From: Methylonatrum kenyense
Lineage (GTDB): Bacteria > Pseudomonadota > Gammaproteobacteria > Nitrococcales > Aquisalimonadaceae
Direction of reading: 5' to 3'
DNA length: 64,000 nt
NCBI RefSeq assembly: GCF_023195885.1
Contig: NZ_JALPKO010000001.1
Span: forward strand, 62,001 to 126,000
The position numbers and the translations under genes were made by a program. Under the pieces are notes generated by a model. The model had not been told where the DNA came from, ran no database searches, and saw nothing but the letters and a program-made list of their open reading frames with translations. Positions 35,715 to 44,120 of this stretch are shown piece by piece (the stretch's first letter is position 1; each line of letters starts with the position of its first letter).

Positions 35715-36381
35715 CGTGCTTGTCGTGCTCCTCTTCGGTTTCGGCGACTTCGGCGGCTTCGGCATCCCTCATGCTTTGCTCGTGACGGTGCCAGCGGCTC
35801 TCGGCCAGTTCGTCCCGCGGCACGGCATCAGTGGACCGGCTGTGCCTGGTTTCACGCCAGATGCGTGCCTCGGCCTCCTCCGGGCTTATTTCCTCACCCT
35901 GCCCGAGCAGGCTGTCGCGAAGGCGTTTGGCTTCCCGCGCGATGGAGGCTTTCAGGTCGTGCGGGATGACGTCGCCCAACGGCTCGAACGTGGTGTAGTC
36001 CTCGGCGTACTCGGCGCAGAGGCAAACCTTGTTGAACTTGGCGGAATGAAAAACCCGGGTCAGGGCCTTCATGCGCAAGGCAGGCGAGATGTTCTTTGCC
36101 ATGAACATGCTCAGGTCGGAATCGGGCATCAGGCTATCCAGCGCCGGCATGTCATCATCGGTAAGTTCCGAGAAACGCTTCCCGGTGCGCGGGTCGATTC
36201 GTTCATCCGGGTCGTCTTCGACTGCTTCCGCAGCCACTTCATCCCGCGCCAACTCCGGGCTGCTGGGCAAGGTCTCGGACGTCTCCGCCTGCGCCTGCTG
36301 CTTGCGGCGGGACCACCGCGACAGCAGGCCGACGGCGCCGCCTTCCTGCTGCTCGAACTGATCAGTGGGCCGGGTGCTCAT
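35707..36381 (-). CDS. DUF3306 family protein
   Basis: A 224-residue acidic protein. The N-terminal basic-aromatic RWSRRKQQ and the DUF3306 hallmark ISPALRMKALTRVFHSAKFNKVC are present. The C-terminal half is highly charged (Glu/Arg/Asp-rich) and likely disordered. The function is unknown; it is a constant partner of DUF3305 and the 4Fe-4S protein in formate dehydrogenase loci. The start overlaps the DUF3305 stop as ATGA. Confidence 0.87.
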   Translation of the reverse strand: MSTRPTDQFEQQEGGAVGLLSRWSRRKQQAQAETSETLPSSPELARDEVAAEAVEDDPDERIDPRTGKRFSELTDDDMPALDSLMPDSDLSMFMAKNISPALRMKALTRVFHSAKFNKVCLCAEYAEDYTTFEPLGDVIPHDLKASIAREAKRLRDSLLGQGEEISPEEAEARIWRETRHSRSTDAVPRDELAESRWHRHEQSMRDAEAAEVAETEEEHDKHDV

Positions 36382-36923
36382 TTCGGATCCTCCGCGAAGT
36401 CTCCAACCTCGGCATCAAACAAAGCCTTGCTGCGCTTCTTGCCCCGCGGCTTCCGCCGTTTCGGAACATGGTGATCAAGGATGAACCCCTCGACCCAGCG
36501 GTAGACCTCGGGCGGCATCGGCACAGTGTGCACGGTATCGTCCGGCGAGCGCAGATCCGTGGCATCGGTGTTCTGCGCCTCGTCCAGGCTGAGGGTAACG
36601 CTTCGCGGCTGGAACACCTGATCGGACGACCGGACGATGACATAAACGCCGGGCTGCTCGCCCTGCAGGTTGTATGCGTAGTCGTCGGTGTGGGCGGGAT
36701 GCAGGCGGCAGTCGAAGCCGGTCCAGAGAAAGAGATCGCCATCCGACCCCGAGCGCATCGGGCGCCGCTCCGGCGTTGACGAGGCAAACTGCGCCCCGAC
36801 CACCACGCCCAAAGCCTTCCAGCGCCGGTTCGCGGGATCGGTACCGAGGTGGCCAACAACCACCCCGACCGGAAGGCGGGTCCGGTCAGTCAGCTCGGTC
36901 GTGTGCGGTGTCAACTCCGCCAC
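36378..36923 (-). CDS. DUF3305 family protein
   Basis: A 181-residue protein. The block LPVGVVVGHLGTDPANRRWKALGVV and the segment PGVYVIVRSSDQVFQPRSVTLSLDEA are typical of DUF3305. I chose GTG 36923 because it has CGGAGGGG 9 bases upstream; the frame extends to 37022 but without such a site and with an atypical N-terminus. It is the first gene of the formate dehydrogenase unit. The function is unknown. Confidence 0.87.
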   Translation of the reverse strand: MAELTPHTTELTDRTRLPVGVVVGHLGTDPANRRWKALGVVVGAQFASSTPERRPMRSGSDGDLFLWTGFDCRLHPAHTDDYAYNLQGEQPGVYVIVRSSDQVFQPRSVTLSLDEAQNTDATDLRSPDDTVHTVPMPPEVYRWVEGFILDHHVPKRRKPRGKKRSKALFDAEVGDFAEDPK

Positions 36924-37109
36924 AGAACTAGCCCCTCCGAAATTTGTTATGCAGCCAGTCTGCGCCAGCTGTCTCCAAGTGTCACGCGTGCATGACTCAT
37001 ACCAGCGCAGTTGTATCGGCAAGGCAACGGGAATTCAGACAATTGGAAGTCAAACACCAACCCCCGACCCAGCGGAACCGTGTCGAAATGCCACAAAACG
37101 GGGGCAACT

Positions 37110-37124
37110 GGGTCAATTTGACCC
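37110..37124. promoter_or_regulatory. 15-bp perfect palindrome between formate dehydrogenase unit and moaA
   Basis: GGGTCAATTTGACCC is a perfect dyad (seven bases each side around one central base). It lies in the 411-base non-coding stretch 36924-37334, between the divergent DUF3305 and moaA genes. Each half contains TTGAC, which could also be a -35 element: on the minus strand TTGACC is followed after 17 bases by TGGCAT, a weak -10. I read it as a candidate operator controlling the formate dehydrogenase unit, moaA or both. No regulator family can be assigned. Confidence 0.45.
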
Positions 37125-37190
37125 GTTCCGCCACTGCTGCAATCAGCAAACCGGATACGTGCCCTGGCGGCACGCTATTTGTAACCTCCA

Positions 37191-37275
37191 GGGAAATACT
37201 GATTTATTCTCGCGCCTTGCCAGATGACCAAAACCGGTCTCGGGCGCAGACCCGGGAATAGATCAGTGTTTCCCT
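37191..37275. repeat. Dispersed palindromic repeat, copy E (complete short form)
   Basis: Both ends are present as inverted repeats: GGGAAATACTGATTTATTC on the left and GAATAGATCAGTGTTTCCC on the right. Between them is one core block (GCCAGATGACCAAAACCGG with TCTCGGGCGCAGAC), which is the reverse complement of the core in copy D. At about 85 bases this may be the minimal complete unit. It lies upstream of moaA. Confidence 0.85.
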
Positions 37276-37334
37276 AGCGCAGTTCATGCGACACTTGAGT
37301 TAGACGGCTCGACAACACCCAAGGTGACAGACTC

Positions 37335-38345
37335 ATGACTGCTGCGAGTGCACTTCCACAAACCCTGGTTGACCGCTTCGGCCGGCGGGTTAGTTACGTG
37401 CGCCTGTCGGTTACCGACCGCTGCGATTTTCGCTGCGTTTATTGCATGAGTGAGGACATGACCTTCCTGCCGCGCTCAGAGATCCTGTCATTGGAAGAAC
37501 TGGCCGCGGTTGGTCAGGCGTTTGCGGAACTGGGCGTCGACAAGATCCGGATCACCGGCGGCGAACCGCTGGTACGGCATAACGTCATCGAACTGTTCGA
37601 GACCCTCGGCGCTCTGGACGGCCTGAAGGAACTGACGCTTACGACCAACGGATCGCAGCTCGATCGCATGGCGGTCCCGCTCCGCCGGGCTGGTGTGCGG
37701 CGTATCAACATCAGCCTGGACAGCCTTGATCCGGAGCGCTTCCGCAACATTACCCGGGTCGGCAATCTGAACAAGGTACTGGCCGGTATCGACGCCGCCT
37801 GCGAAGCCGGTTTCGAACGGATCAAGATCAATACCGTGGCAATGAAGAATCGCAATGACGACGAGATCCTGCCGCTAGTGGATTTCGTCGTCGCCCGCGG
37901 CATGGACATCAGTTTTATCGAGGAAATGCCGCTTGGCGAAATCGACGACCACGACCGGGCCGAGGTCTACATGTCGTCCGACGAGGTCGCCGAGGTCATC
38001 CGGCAACGCCACGAGCTGGTGCCGACGACGGAGACCACGGGTGGGCCGTCACGCTACTTCCGGATTCCGGAAACGGGCACCCGCGTCGGCTTCATTTCGC
38101 CCCATAGCCACAACTTCTGTGAGAGTTGCAACCGGGTGCGGGTTACCACCGAGGGCCGGTTGCTGCTGTGCCTGGGCCAGGAACATTCGGTGGATCTGCG
38201 CGAGATTTTGCGCGAACAGCCGGGCGACATGCTGGCGCTGAAGCGCGCCATCGTGGATTCCATGGCCATCAAGCCGCGCGGCCACGACTTCAACCTGCAG
38301 GCAAAGCCGGTAATCTTCCGCCACATGAGCGTCACCGGCGGTTAG
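37335..38345 (+). CDS. moaA: GTP 3',8-cyclase MoaA, first step of Moco synthesis
   Basis: A 336-residue radical SAM enzyme that turns GTP into the cyclic nucleotide precursor of cPMP. The N-terminal cluster is in [14 protein letters not shown] (CxxxCxxC), the SAM motif is ITGGEPLVR, and the second cluster's Cys are in [22 protein letters not shown]. The C-terminal Gly-Gly (SVTGG) needed for activity is present. The length matches E. coli MoaA. Its partner MoaC is not in this window. The TAG stop runs straight into repeat copy H. Its proximity to the formate dehydrogenase operon fits cofactor supply. Confidence 0.97.
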   Translation: MTAASALPQTLVDRFGRRVSYVRLSVTDRCDFRCVYCMSEDMTFLPRSEILSLEELAAVGQAFAELGVDKIRITGGEPLVRHNVIELFETLGALDGLKELTLTTNGSQLDRMAVPLRRAGVRRINISLDSLDPERFRNITRVGNLNKVLAGIDAACEAGFERIKINTVAMKNRNDDEILPLVDFVVARGMDISFIEEMPLGEIDDHDRAEVYMSSDEVAEVIRQRHELVPTTETTGGPSRYFRIPETGTRVGFISPHSHNFCESCNRVRVTTEGRLLLCLGQEHSVDLREILREQPGDMLALKRAIVDSMAIKPRGHDFNLQAKPVIFRHMSVTGG

Positions 38346-38428
38346 GGAAACACCGGACTGCAGTCGCGCGCCCGCGTTCGAGTCCGCGATTCGTTCGGGG
38401 CAAGGCACGCTACGCCAGCGTTTCCCAA
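38343..38428. repeat. Dispersed palindromic repeat, copy H (diverged)
   Basis: The left end TAGGGAAACACCGG and right end CCAGCGTTTCCC keep the terminal inverted repeat, but the core is diverged (GCGCCCGCGTTCGAGTCCGC, then GGGGCAAGGCACGCTACG). The left end supplies the moaA stop codon TAG at 38343-38345. It lies between the convergent moaA and DUF6494 genes. Confidence 0.65.
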
Positions 38429-38442
38429 AGGCGTTCGCCAGC

Positions 38443-38658
38443 TTACGAGGCGCCGAGGTCGAGTCCGCCGTCGACAGTGTGGCGCAGTGACAGTTCATCC
38501 ACCTCCAGCGTCATCCGCAGCTTGAGTTGTTCACCGCCCTGGATGCGCCCGTCGGCCAGGGCCTGCTGCAACGCCTGCTCGATTTCCCGTTGCGATGTCA
38601 CGCCGACCTGCTTCAGAAACTTGCGGATTTGCATGTTCAGTGCATCCTGATCAAGCAT
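38443..38658 (-). CDS. DUF6494 family small protein
   Basis: A 71-residue protein beginning MLDQDALNMQIRKFLKQVGVTSQREIEQAL, the typical N-terminus of the DUF6494 family. A GGAGG seven bases upstream of ATG 38658 decides the start over two upstream in-frame ATG/GTG codons. The function is unknown. It is convergent to moaA and divergent from moeA (38 bases apart), and the family commonly lies near Moco genes. Confidence 0.75.
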   Translation of the reverse strand: MLDQDALNMQIRKFLKQVGVTSQREIEQALQQALADGRIQGGEQLKLRMTLEVDELSLRHTVDGGLDLGAS

Positions 38659-38695
38659 CCTGTCCTCCATTGACTGCTTACGTTGACTATCCACC

Positions 38696-39973
38696 ATGAC
38701 TGACAGTAACCGCCCAGTCCAACACGCTCCATCCTGTGATGACGACTACCAGCCAGACACGCTGTCGGTGGACGCCGCCTGGGACCGCATTCTCCAGGAC
38801 ATCACGCCAGTTCGCGGTGTGGAACGCCTGCCGACCCGCGCCGCGCTCGGCCGGATCCTGGCCGAGGATATCCATTCCACGGTCAACGTGCCCAACAGCG
38901 ACAACTCGGCAATGGACGGCTATGCGCTGCGCAGCGGCGACCTGCCGACCGAAGGCGATACCCGCCTGCGGGTGGTCGGGACCGTACTGGCAGGCCACCC
39001 CTACGATCAGCCGCTGCTGCCAGGCGAATGTCTGCGCATCATGACCGGCGCGCCGATGCCGGCCGGCGCCGATACCGTGATTCCGCAGGAGAAGGTCGAG
39101 CGCCAGGATGACCTGATTCGCATCGACAGTGCGCACCGCGCCGGCCAGGACGTGCGCGCCGCCGGCGAAGATCTGGCCATCGGCGACCGGGTACTCGCCG
39201 CGGGTAGCCGCGTCGGCGTAGCAGAACTCGGCATGCTGGGCTCACTCGGCCTGGTGGAAGTCAGTTGCCGACGGCGAATCCGGGTGGCGTATTTCTCCAC
39301 CGGGGACGAGCTGCGTTCAGCCGGATCCGCCCTCCGCCCCGGCGATGTGTACGACAGTAACCGCTACACCCTGCATGCGGTACTCACGGAACTGGGCGTC
39401 GAGGCCACCGATATGGGCGTGGTTCCGGATGAGCCTGCCGCCATGGAGCAGGCCTTCGCCGACGCAGCCGGCTTCGCCGATGCAATCCTGACTTCCGGCG
39501 GCGTCTCGGTGGGCGAGGCCGACTTCGTCAAGGACATCATGCGCCGACTCGGCGAGGTCGGCTTCTGGAAAATCGCCATGCGCCCGGGGCGGCCACTGGC
39601 CTTCGGCAAGATCGGGCGGGCCCGCTTTTTCGGCATGCCCGGTAATCCGGTCTCGGTGGTCGCCACCTGGTGCCAGTTCGTCAAGCCGGCACTCAGGCAT
39701 TTAATGGGTCAAACGATCCGCAGGCCACTCAGCTTCCGCGTGCGTGCCGCCCACGACCTGCGCAAGCGCCGCGGCCGTACCGAATTCCAGCGCGGTATTC
39801 TGGAACGCAGCGCCGACGGTGAACTGCTGGTTCGCACCACAGGTGGCCAGGGCTCCGGAATCCTCAGTTCGGTCAGCCTGGCAAACTGCTTCATCGTGCT
39901 GCCGCATGACGCCGATTCTGCTGCCGCAGGCGAGTTTGTCGAGGTGCAGCCGTTCCACGGCGTCATGGGCTGA
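38696..39973 (+). CDS. moeA: Molybdopterin molybdotransferase MoeA
   Basis: A 425-residue protein that inserts molybdate into molybdopterin (after adenylation by MogA/MoaB). The four-domain MoeA layout is visible. Conserved stretches are NVPNSDNSAMDGYALR (domain I), MTGAPMPAGADTVIPQE, the MPT-binding FSTGDEL, the PGDVYDSNRY loop and the SGGVSVGEADFVKDIMR and MRPGRPLAFGKIG...FGMPGNPVSVV blocks. The length matches E. coli MoeA. It shares the neighbourhood with moaA and mobA. Confidence 0.97.
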   Translation: MTDSNRPVQHAPSCDDDYQPDTLSVDAAWDRILQDITPVRGVERLPTRAALGRILAEDIHSTVNVPNSDNSAMDGYALRSGDLPTEGDTRLRVVGTVLAGHPYDQPLLPGECLRIMTGAPMPAGADTVIPQEKVERQDDLIRIDSAHRAGQDVRAAGEDLAIGDRVLAAGSRVGVAELGMLGSLGLVEVSCRRRIRVAYFSTGDELRSAGSALRPGDVYDSNRYTLHAVLTELGVEATDMGVVPDEPAAMEQAFADAAGFADAILTSGGVSVGEADFVKDIMRRLGEVGFWKIAMRPGRPLAFGKIGRARFFGMPGNPVSVVATWCQFVKPALRHLMGQTIRRPLSFRVRAAHDLRKRRGRTEFQRGILERSADGELLVRTTGGQGSGILSSVSLANCFIVLPHDADSAAAGEFVEVQPFHGVMG

Positions 39974-40205
39974 CCGCAGACCGGCTGCCAACAAGCCAAG
40001 AATAGGCGCTCGAAACGCATACTTGGATAATCACTGGCTATACTGTCGCGAGACGGTGACAGGTGGTAGGCGTGCTGCCTTGGAGCACTGCAGGCCACGA
40101 TGAATGACGGCCCAACGCCTTCCGCCTTGTCGGAATCCGCTGGACCGCCCTTTTCGCAGACGGCCGGCGCCACCTGGGCGCTGGTCCGGATTGGGGGGTC
40201 AGGTC

Positions 40206-40913
40206 ATGGATACGTTTTTTTCGCGAGCATGCATCCTACTGCTCGGCCTCTTGCTGATGGCCTGTGGCAGCGATCAACCCGATGCCGCAGAGCCGGAAAC
40301 GGCAGCTGAAGCCAGCGTAACCGTTGATGCTGGAACGGTCACGGATCAGTTGCTGCTGTTCATGGATCAGCAGATCAACACCTTCGAAAAGATCATCGAT
40401 GCGGTAGACGGTGTCGACAGTCAGGCCGCGGCCAATGACGTCGCGGCACGATTCCGCGACGAATTCACTCCCGAATTCATTGATATCTACGAGACCTTCT
40501 TCGACTGGCTGGAGACCCATCTGCTGGGCATGGACGAGGCGCAACAGATCGAACTCGAGGCCTCATTCGAGCAGGCGGCCCTGGACGGCCGTCTCGGACC
40601 GGTGATCGAGACGGAAAGCCGGTTCGAAAGGACGCTCATGCGCGGGGAACAGCAGATGGCAATGCTTTCCGCGCGTGATCCGCAACTGATGGTGCCGATC
40701 GAGCAGGCCATGATGGAACTGGGGCAACAACTCGAGCCCCTGATGCTCGACGAACGCATGCTCGCGCTGGAGCGCATGATGGACGGCGGTCCGCCGAGCG
40801 GTGCGCCACCAGTCGGATCGCCGGCCTGGTGCCAGCAGATGGCGAACACCCCGCAGGCACAGTGGACCCCGAACGACGGCTTCGCCTTCGCCAGCCATTG
40901 CATCGGGGGCTGA
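40206..40913 (+). CDS. Lipoprotein with C-terminal DUF3012 domain
   Basis: A 235-residue lipoprotein. The signal MDTFFSRACILLLGLLLMACGSD has the lipobox LMAC. The middle is helical and very acidic. The C-terminal ~30 residues (GSPAWCQQMANTPQAQWTPNDGFAFASHCI) carry the two Cys and the Trp-Thr pattern of DUF3012. The function is unknown. I chose ATG 40206 because it starts the signal directly; the frame extends 34 codons upstream. The gene ends 17 bases before the convergent E1 gene. Confidence 0.82.
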   Translation: MDTFFSRACILLLGLLLMACGSDQPDAAEPETAAEASVTVDAGTVTDQLLLFMDQQINTFEKIIDAVDGVDSQAAANDVAARFRDEFTPEFIDIYETFFDWLETHLLGMDEAQQIELEASFEQAALDGRLGPVIETESRFERTLMRGEQQMAMLSARDPQLMVPIEQAMMELGQQLEPLMLDERMLALERMMDGGPPSGAPPVGSPAWCQQMANTPQAQWTPNDGFAFASHCIGG

Positions 40914-40930
40914 AAAGGCGCGGGCGGTCG

Positions 40931-42376
40931 CTAGCCGCGACAGAACTGCTGATAGTCCACGTAACCGGGGAAGCTCCTGCCATCGCCGCAGTAGGCGCAT
41001 TCCGGATCACGCTCCATCCGCATTTCCTGGAAACGTCCCGCCAGGGCATCGTAGAACAGCAGGCGGCCGACCAATGGCTCACCCACATCCAGCAGCAGCT
41101 TGACCGTCTCGACCGCCTGCAGCAGCCCGATCACTCCGGGTAATACGCCAAGCACACCGGCTTCGGAGCAACTGGGTGCCAGCTCCGGCGGCGGCGGCTC
41201 GGGGAACAGGCAACGGTAGCAGGGCCCGGGCGCGGGCTCGCGGCCCGGCCAGAACACGCTCACCTGACCTTCGAAGCGGAACACAGCGCCGTGCACGTTT
41301 GGCAGACGATGCTTGATGCAGGCGTCGTTGATGAGATACCGCGTGGCAAAATTGTCCGTCCCGTCGATTACCAGATCGTAGTCCGGGAAAATGCCGTCGA
41401 CCGTGTCGCTATCCAGGTATTCCCGATGCAGTTCAACGCGGACATCCGGGTTCAGCGCATGGATAGCCTGGCGTGCCGATTCCGCCTTCGGCATCCCGAC
41501 GCGGTCGTCGGCGTGGATGATCTGCCGCTGCAGATTGCTGCGATCAACCACATCGTGGTCGACAATACCGAGCGTGCCGACCCCGGCCGCGGCCAGATAC
41601 AGGGCGGCCGGCGAGCCCAGGCCGCCGGCACCGATCAGGAGCACCCGGCTATCGGCAAGTTTCAGTTGCCCGACCTCGCCCACCTCGGGCATCAGCAAAT
41701 GCCGCGAGTAGCGATCGCGTGCCGTGGCATCCAGCATGCGAGGGACTTCGAACGGTAGACCGTCGTTCTTCCAGCGGTTAAAGCCGCCGCTCACCGAGCT
41801 GACTTCCGCATAACCCAGCCGCAGTAAATCCTCCGCGGCGAACAGGGATCGCGTACCGCCGCCACAGAGCACCATCAGGGGGGTGTTCAAATCCGGCACC
41901 CGGTCCTCGATCCGCAACTCCAGGAAACTGCGGCCCAGTCGTACAGCATCGTCCGGACTGCCGGCAGCCACTTCATCCTGGTCCCGCACATCGAGCAGCA
42001 CTGCGCCCTGCTGCTGCCGGCGGCAGGCCTCTTCCGGCTCGATTTCCGGGATCGACGCGCGCAACGCCGACAGCCGCTGTTCCCGTGCCGAACCGGCACC
42101 GCCGCCGGCCACCGCCGGAATGATTGACACCACCTGCCCCGGTACCAGGCGCCGCCGCAGGGCATCCGGACCCTGCAGACGCTCATTATCGACAAACAGG
42201 TTGACGAAGGGTCGCAGTTCACCCTCCGGCGTCAGAATCCGCTGTACCAGGCCCAGATGATGCTCGGCGAGGCGCTCAAGCAACTGCTCCACGCTGTCGG
42301 CGTCCACCGCCAGCTGGTCACGGCCATCGACAAAACCGCGCAACGGGGTCGGAATGCGGACAATCACGCTACTCAC
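40931..42376 (-). CDS. Ubiquitin-like / rhodanese / E1 (MoeB-ThiF) fusion protein
   Basis: A 481-residue fusion with three domains. Residues 1-93 are a MoaD/ThiS-type ubiquitin-like domain ending in IIPAVAGGG, so the Gly-Gly that would be adenylated is internal. Residues about 105-205 are a rhodanese with active-site CGGGTRS (Cys171). Residues about 220-481 are an E1-like adenylyltransferase with GAGGLGS, the Cys in LAPSCSEAGVLGVLPG, and a zinc site (CYRC and CAYC). The start is GTG 42376, overlapping the JAMM gene stop as GTGA. The Gly-Gly resembles the C-terminus of CysO, the sulfur carrier of Mycobacterium, whose partners are a JAMM peptidase and an E1-rhodanese protein. A function in thiocarboxylate formation is likely; the acceptor is unknown. 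Confidence 0.88.
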   Translation of the reverse strand: MSSVIVRIPTPLRGFVDGRDQLAVDADSVEQLLERLAEHHLGLVQRILTPEGELRPFVNLFVDNERLQGPDALRRRLVPGQVVSIIPAVAGGGAGSAREQRLSALRASIPEIEPEEACRRQQQGAVLLDVRDQDEVAAGSPDDAVRLGRSFLELRIEDRVPDLNTPLMVLCGGGTRSLFAAEDLLRLGYAEVSSVSGGFNRWKNDGLPFEVPRMLDATARDRYSRHLLMPEVGEVGQLKLADSRVLLIGAGGLGSPAALYLAAAGVGTLGIVDHDVVDRSNLQRQIIHADDRVGMPKAESARQAIHALNPDVRVELHREYLDSDTVDGIFPDYDLVIDGTDNFATRYLINDACIKHRLPNVHGAVFRFEGQVSVFWPGREPAPGPCYRCLFPEPPPPELAPSCSEAGVLGVLPGVIGLLQAVETVKLLLDVGEPLVGRLLFYDALAGRFQEMRMERDPECAYCGDGRSFPGYVDYQQFCRG

Positions 42377-42777
42377 GTCTGCAGGGTCTCCTCCTGAAAT
42401 CCATCCGCCGCGGACCACCAGGCCCGAAGTTGCGGGGTCTCGGCGGCAGGCCAACCAACGATCAGGTAATGCCAGTCCGGCCAGGCCTGCGCCAGGTCCG
42501 TCGCCGATGGCACCGCGTCCGCGGCAGGATGGCTATGCCAGACGCCGATGACCTGCTGCTTGCGGCCCGAGGCCTCTGCCTGAATGCGCAGATAACGCTC
42601 CGGATCGATCAGATAATGCCGCCTCGGCTCCGCTGCCTCGTTCGCCACGTGCAGCACCTCGTCGACCCGATGGACCTCGACACCAAGCAGAAAACCGCAC
42701 GCCTCCTCCGGAAACCGCTCCCGCGCTTCATCAAGCATGGATTGGCGCAGCGAGGCGCTGACACAAACCGTTAACAT
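42373..42777 (-). CDS. JAMM/M67 family metallopeptidase (Mec+-like)
   Basis: A 134-residue zinc peptidase of the JAB1/MPN family. The JAMM motif is complete: the Glu in EEACGFLLG, then HSHPAADAVPSATD, which has H-x-H-x7-S-x2-D. In bacteria such proteins remove or process ubiquitin-like sulfur carriers; Mec+ of Mycobacterium releases cysteine from CysO-cysteine. Its stop overlaps the start of the ubiquitin-like/E1 fusion, so translation is coupled and it is the likely protease for it. It diverges from the Asp-box gene at 42990. Confidence 0.9.
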   Translation of the reverse strand: MLTVCVSASLRQSMLDEARERFPEEACGFLLGVEVHRVDEVLHVANEAAEPRRHYLIDPERYLRIQAEASGRKQQVIGVWHSHPAADAVPSATDLAQAWPDWHYLIVGWPAAETPQLRAWWSAADGFQEETLQT

Positions 42778-42847
42778 GGTCGCAGTCTACCAGTTGTAGC
42801 CGGTGGCCTTCCCCTGCGCTTTTCTGTTCAAATGAGCGACTTTTGAT

Positions 42848-42972
42848 TTAAGGAAACAAGGTGCGGTGCCGGTTCGGTAGCCATGGCTACCGGGCCGGTG
42901 GCGCAACGCCGCCAGGGGCCAAAACCGGCCGAGGTCTTGGGCAAGCGTGCGAATAACTCAGTGTTTCCTTAA
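42848..42972. repeat. Dispersed palindromic repeat, copy F
   Basis: The left end TTAAGGAAACAAGG and right end CTCAGTGTTTCCTTAA are inverted. Inside are the hairpin GGTTCGGTAGCCATGGCTACC and the block GGTGGCGCAACGCCGCCAGG with GGCCAAAACCGGCC, both shared with copy D. The central GAGACCGGT core is missing. It occupies most of the 212-base gap 42778-42989, between the divergent JAMM and Asp-box genes; the right end lies only 17 bases before the latter start, next to its ribosome binding site. Confidence 0.85.
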
Positions 42973-42989
42973 CGGGGAGGCAGTACAGC

Positions 42990-44120
42990 ATGGCGCAGTC
43001 GGCCAGACGCAGGGATGCAATGGGAGCTGTCCTGCTGGTGGGTACGCAGAAGGGTCTGTTCCGGCTGGAATCCGATCCGGCACGCGGACACTGGGAGCTA
43101 CAGGGGCCGCTGATTGCCGGCTACGAGATCCTGCATGCATGGCTCGACCCGCGGCAACCAAAGCGCGGCTTCGCGGCGACATCGCATACGATCTGGGGCG
43201 TGCACATCTACCGGACCGACGATGCCGGCCGCAGCTGGCAATCGCTGACCGCGACGCCATGCCACACCGGGGTCCGCAGTGACGAGAGCTTGCAGAGAAT
43301 CTGGTACCTGGCACCGGCGACGGCTGATCGACCGGATACCCTGTTTGCCGGCATCGACCCGGCTGGCGTGTTCCGCAGCGATGACGCCGGTCGCAGTTGG
43401 CAGTCGCTTTCGGGGCTGAACGAACACCCAAGCCGCGATACCTGGGAACCCGCACGGGGCGGCTTCTCCGCCCACTCCATTGTCCAGCCGGAGCGATGTC
43501 CGCAGCGGCTCTATGCAGCGATTTCGGCCGGTGGTGCCTATCGCAGCGATGATGGCGGACGACACTGGCACCCGATCAACAGCGGCGTGCGGGCATCGAA
43601 CCTGCCGCAGGAGCAGGTCGCAAGCGGCCATAACATCCACCGCCTGCTGGTCCACCCCGCCAACCCGGACCGCCTTTACCGGCAATGCTACAGTGGCGTC
43701 TACCGCAGCGATGACGGTGGCGAGCACTGGACCGAGATCAGCAGTGGCCTGCCCAGTGATTTCGGCTACGCCATCACCTCGCCCGCCGGCGAACCGGACA
43801 CGGTGTACGTGCTGCCGATCGACAGCAATCACCTGCGCACCACGCCCGACGGGCGTCTGCGGGTCTATCGTTCCCGCGATGCCGGTGCCAGCTGGCAGGC
43901 CCTGACCCACGGCCTGCCGCAGCGGCACGTCTACACCACGGTGCTGCGCGAGGCGATGACCGTGGACGACCATGTCCAGACCGGCGTTTATTTCGGCACC
44001 GCCAGCGGCCACCTGTTTGCCAGCCCCGATGCCGGCGACAGCTGGCGGTGCTTGGCCGCATTCCTGCCGCGAATCCTCTGTGTCAGCGCACACCGGGCGG
44101 ATCACGATGACCACAGTTGA
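42990..44120 (+). CDS. Asp-box (BNR/sialidase-like) repeat beta-propeller protein
   Basis: A 376-residue protein with at least six Asp-box motifs (SxDxGxxW): TDDAGRSW, SDDAGRSW, SDDGGRHW, SDDGGEHW, SRDAGASW and SPDAGDSW. It is thus a six- or seven-bladed propeller of the type in sialidases, Vps10 and Hcf136. No signal peptide is seen, and sialidase catalytic residues are not obvious, so glycosidase activity is not supported. The start 42990 is supported by GGGAGG about 10 bases upstream. It overlaps the start of yqeC by 14 bases. The function is unknown. Confidence 0.87.
   Translation: MAQSARRRDAMGAVLLVGTQKGLFRLESDPARGHWELQGPLIAGYEILHAWLDPRQPKRGFAATSHTIWGVHIYRTDDAGRSWQSLTATPCHTGVRSDESLQRIWYLAPATADRPDTLFAGIDPAGVFRSDDAGRSWQSLSGLNEHPSRDTWEPARGGFSAHSIVQPERCPQRLYAAISAGGAYRSDDGGRHWHPINSGVRASNLPQEQVASGHNIHRLLVHPANPDRLYRQCYSGVYRSDDGGEHWTEISSGLPSDFGYAITSPAGEPDTVYVLPIDSNHLRTTPDGRLRVYRSRDAGASWQALTHGLPQRHVYTTVLREAMTVDDHVQTGVYFGTASGHLFASPDAGDSWRCLAAFLPRILCVSAHRADHDDHS

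Noticed and set aside
37168-37183. Sigma-54 promoter upstream of moaA
   Set aside because: GGCACG-N4-TTGTA resembles -24/-12 but the essential GC at -12 is GT, and a repeat copy lies between it and moaA. Not listed as a feature; kept only as a remark.
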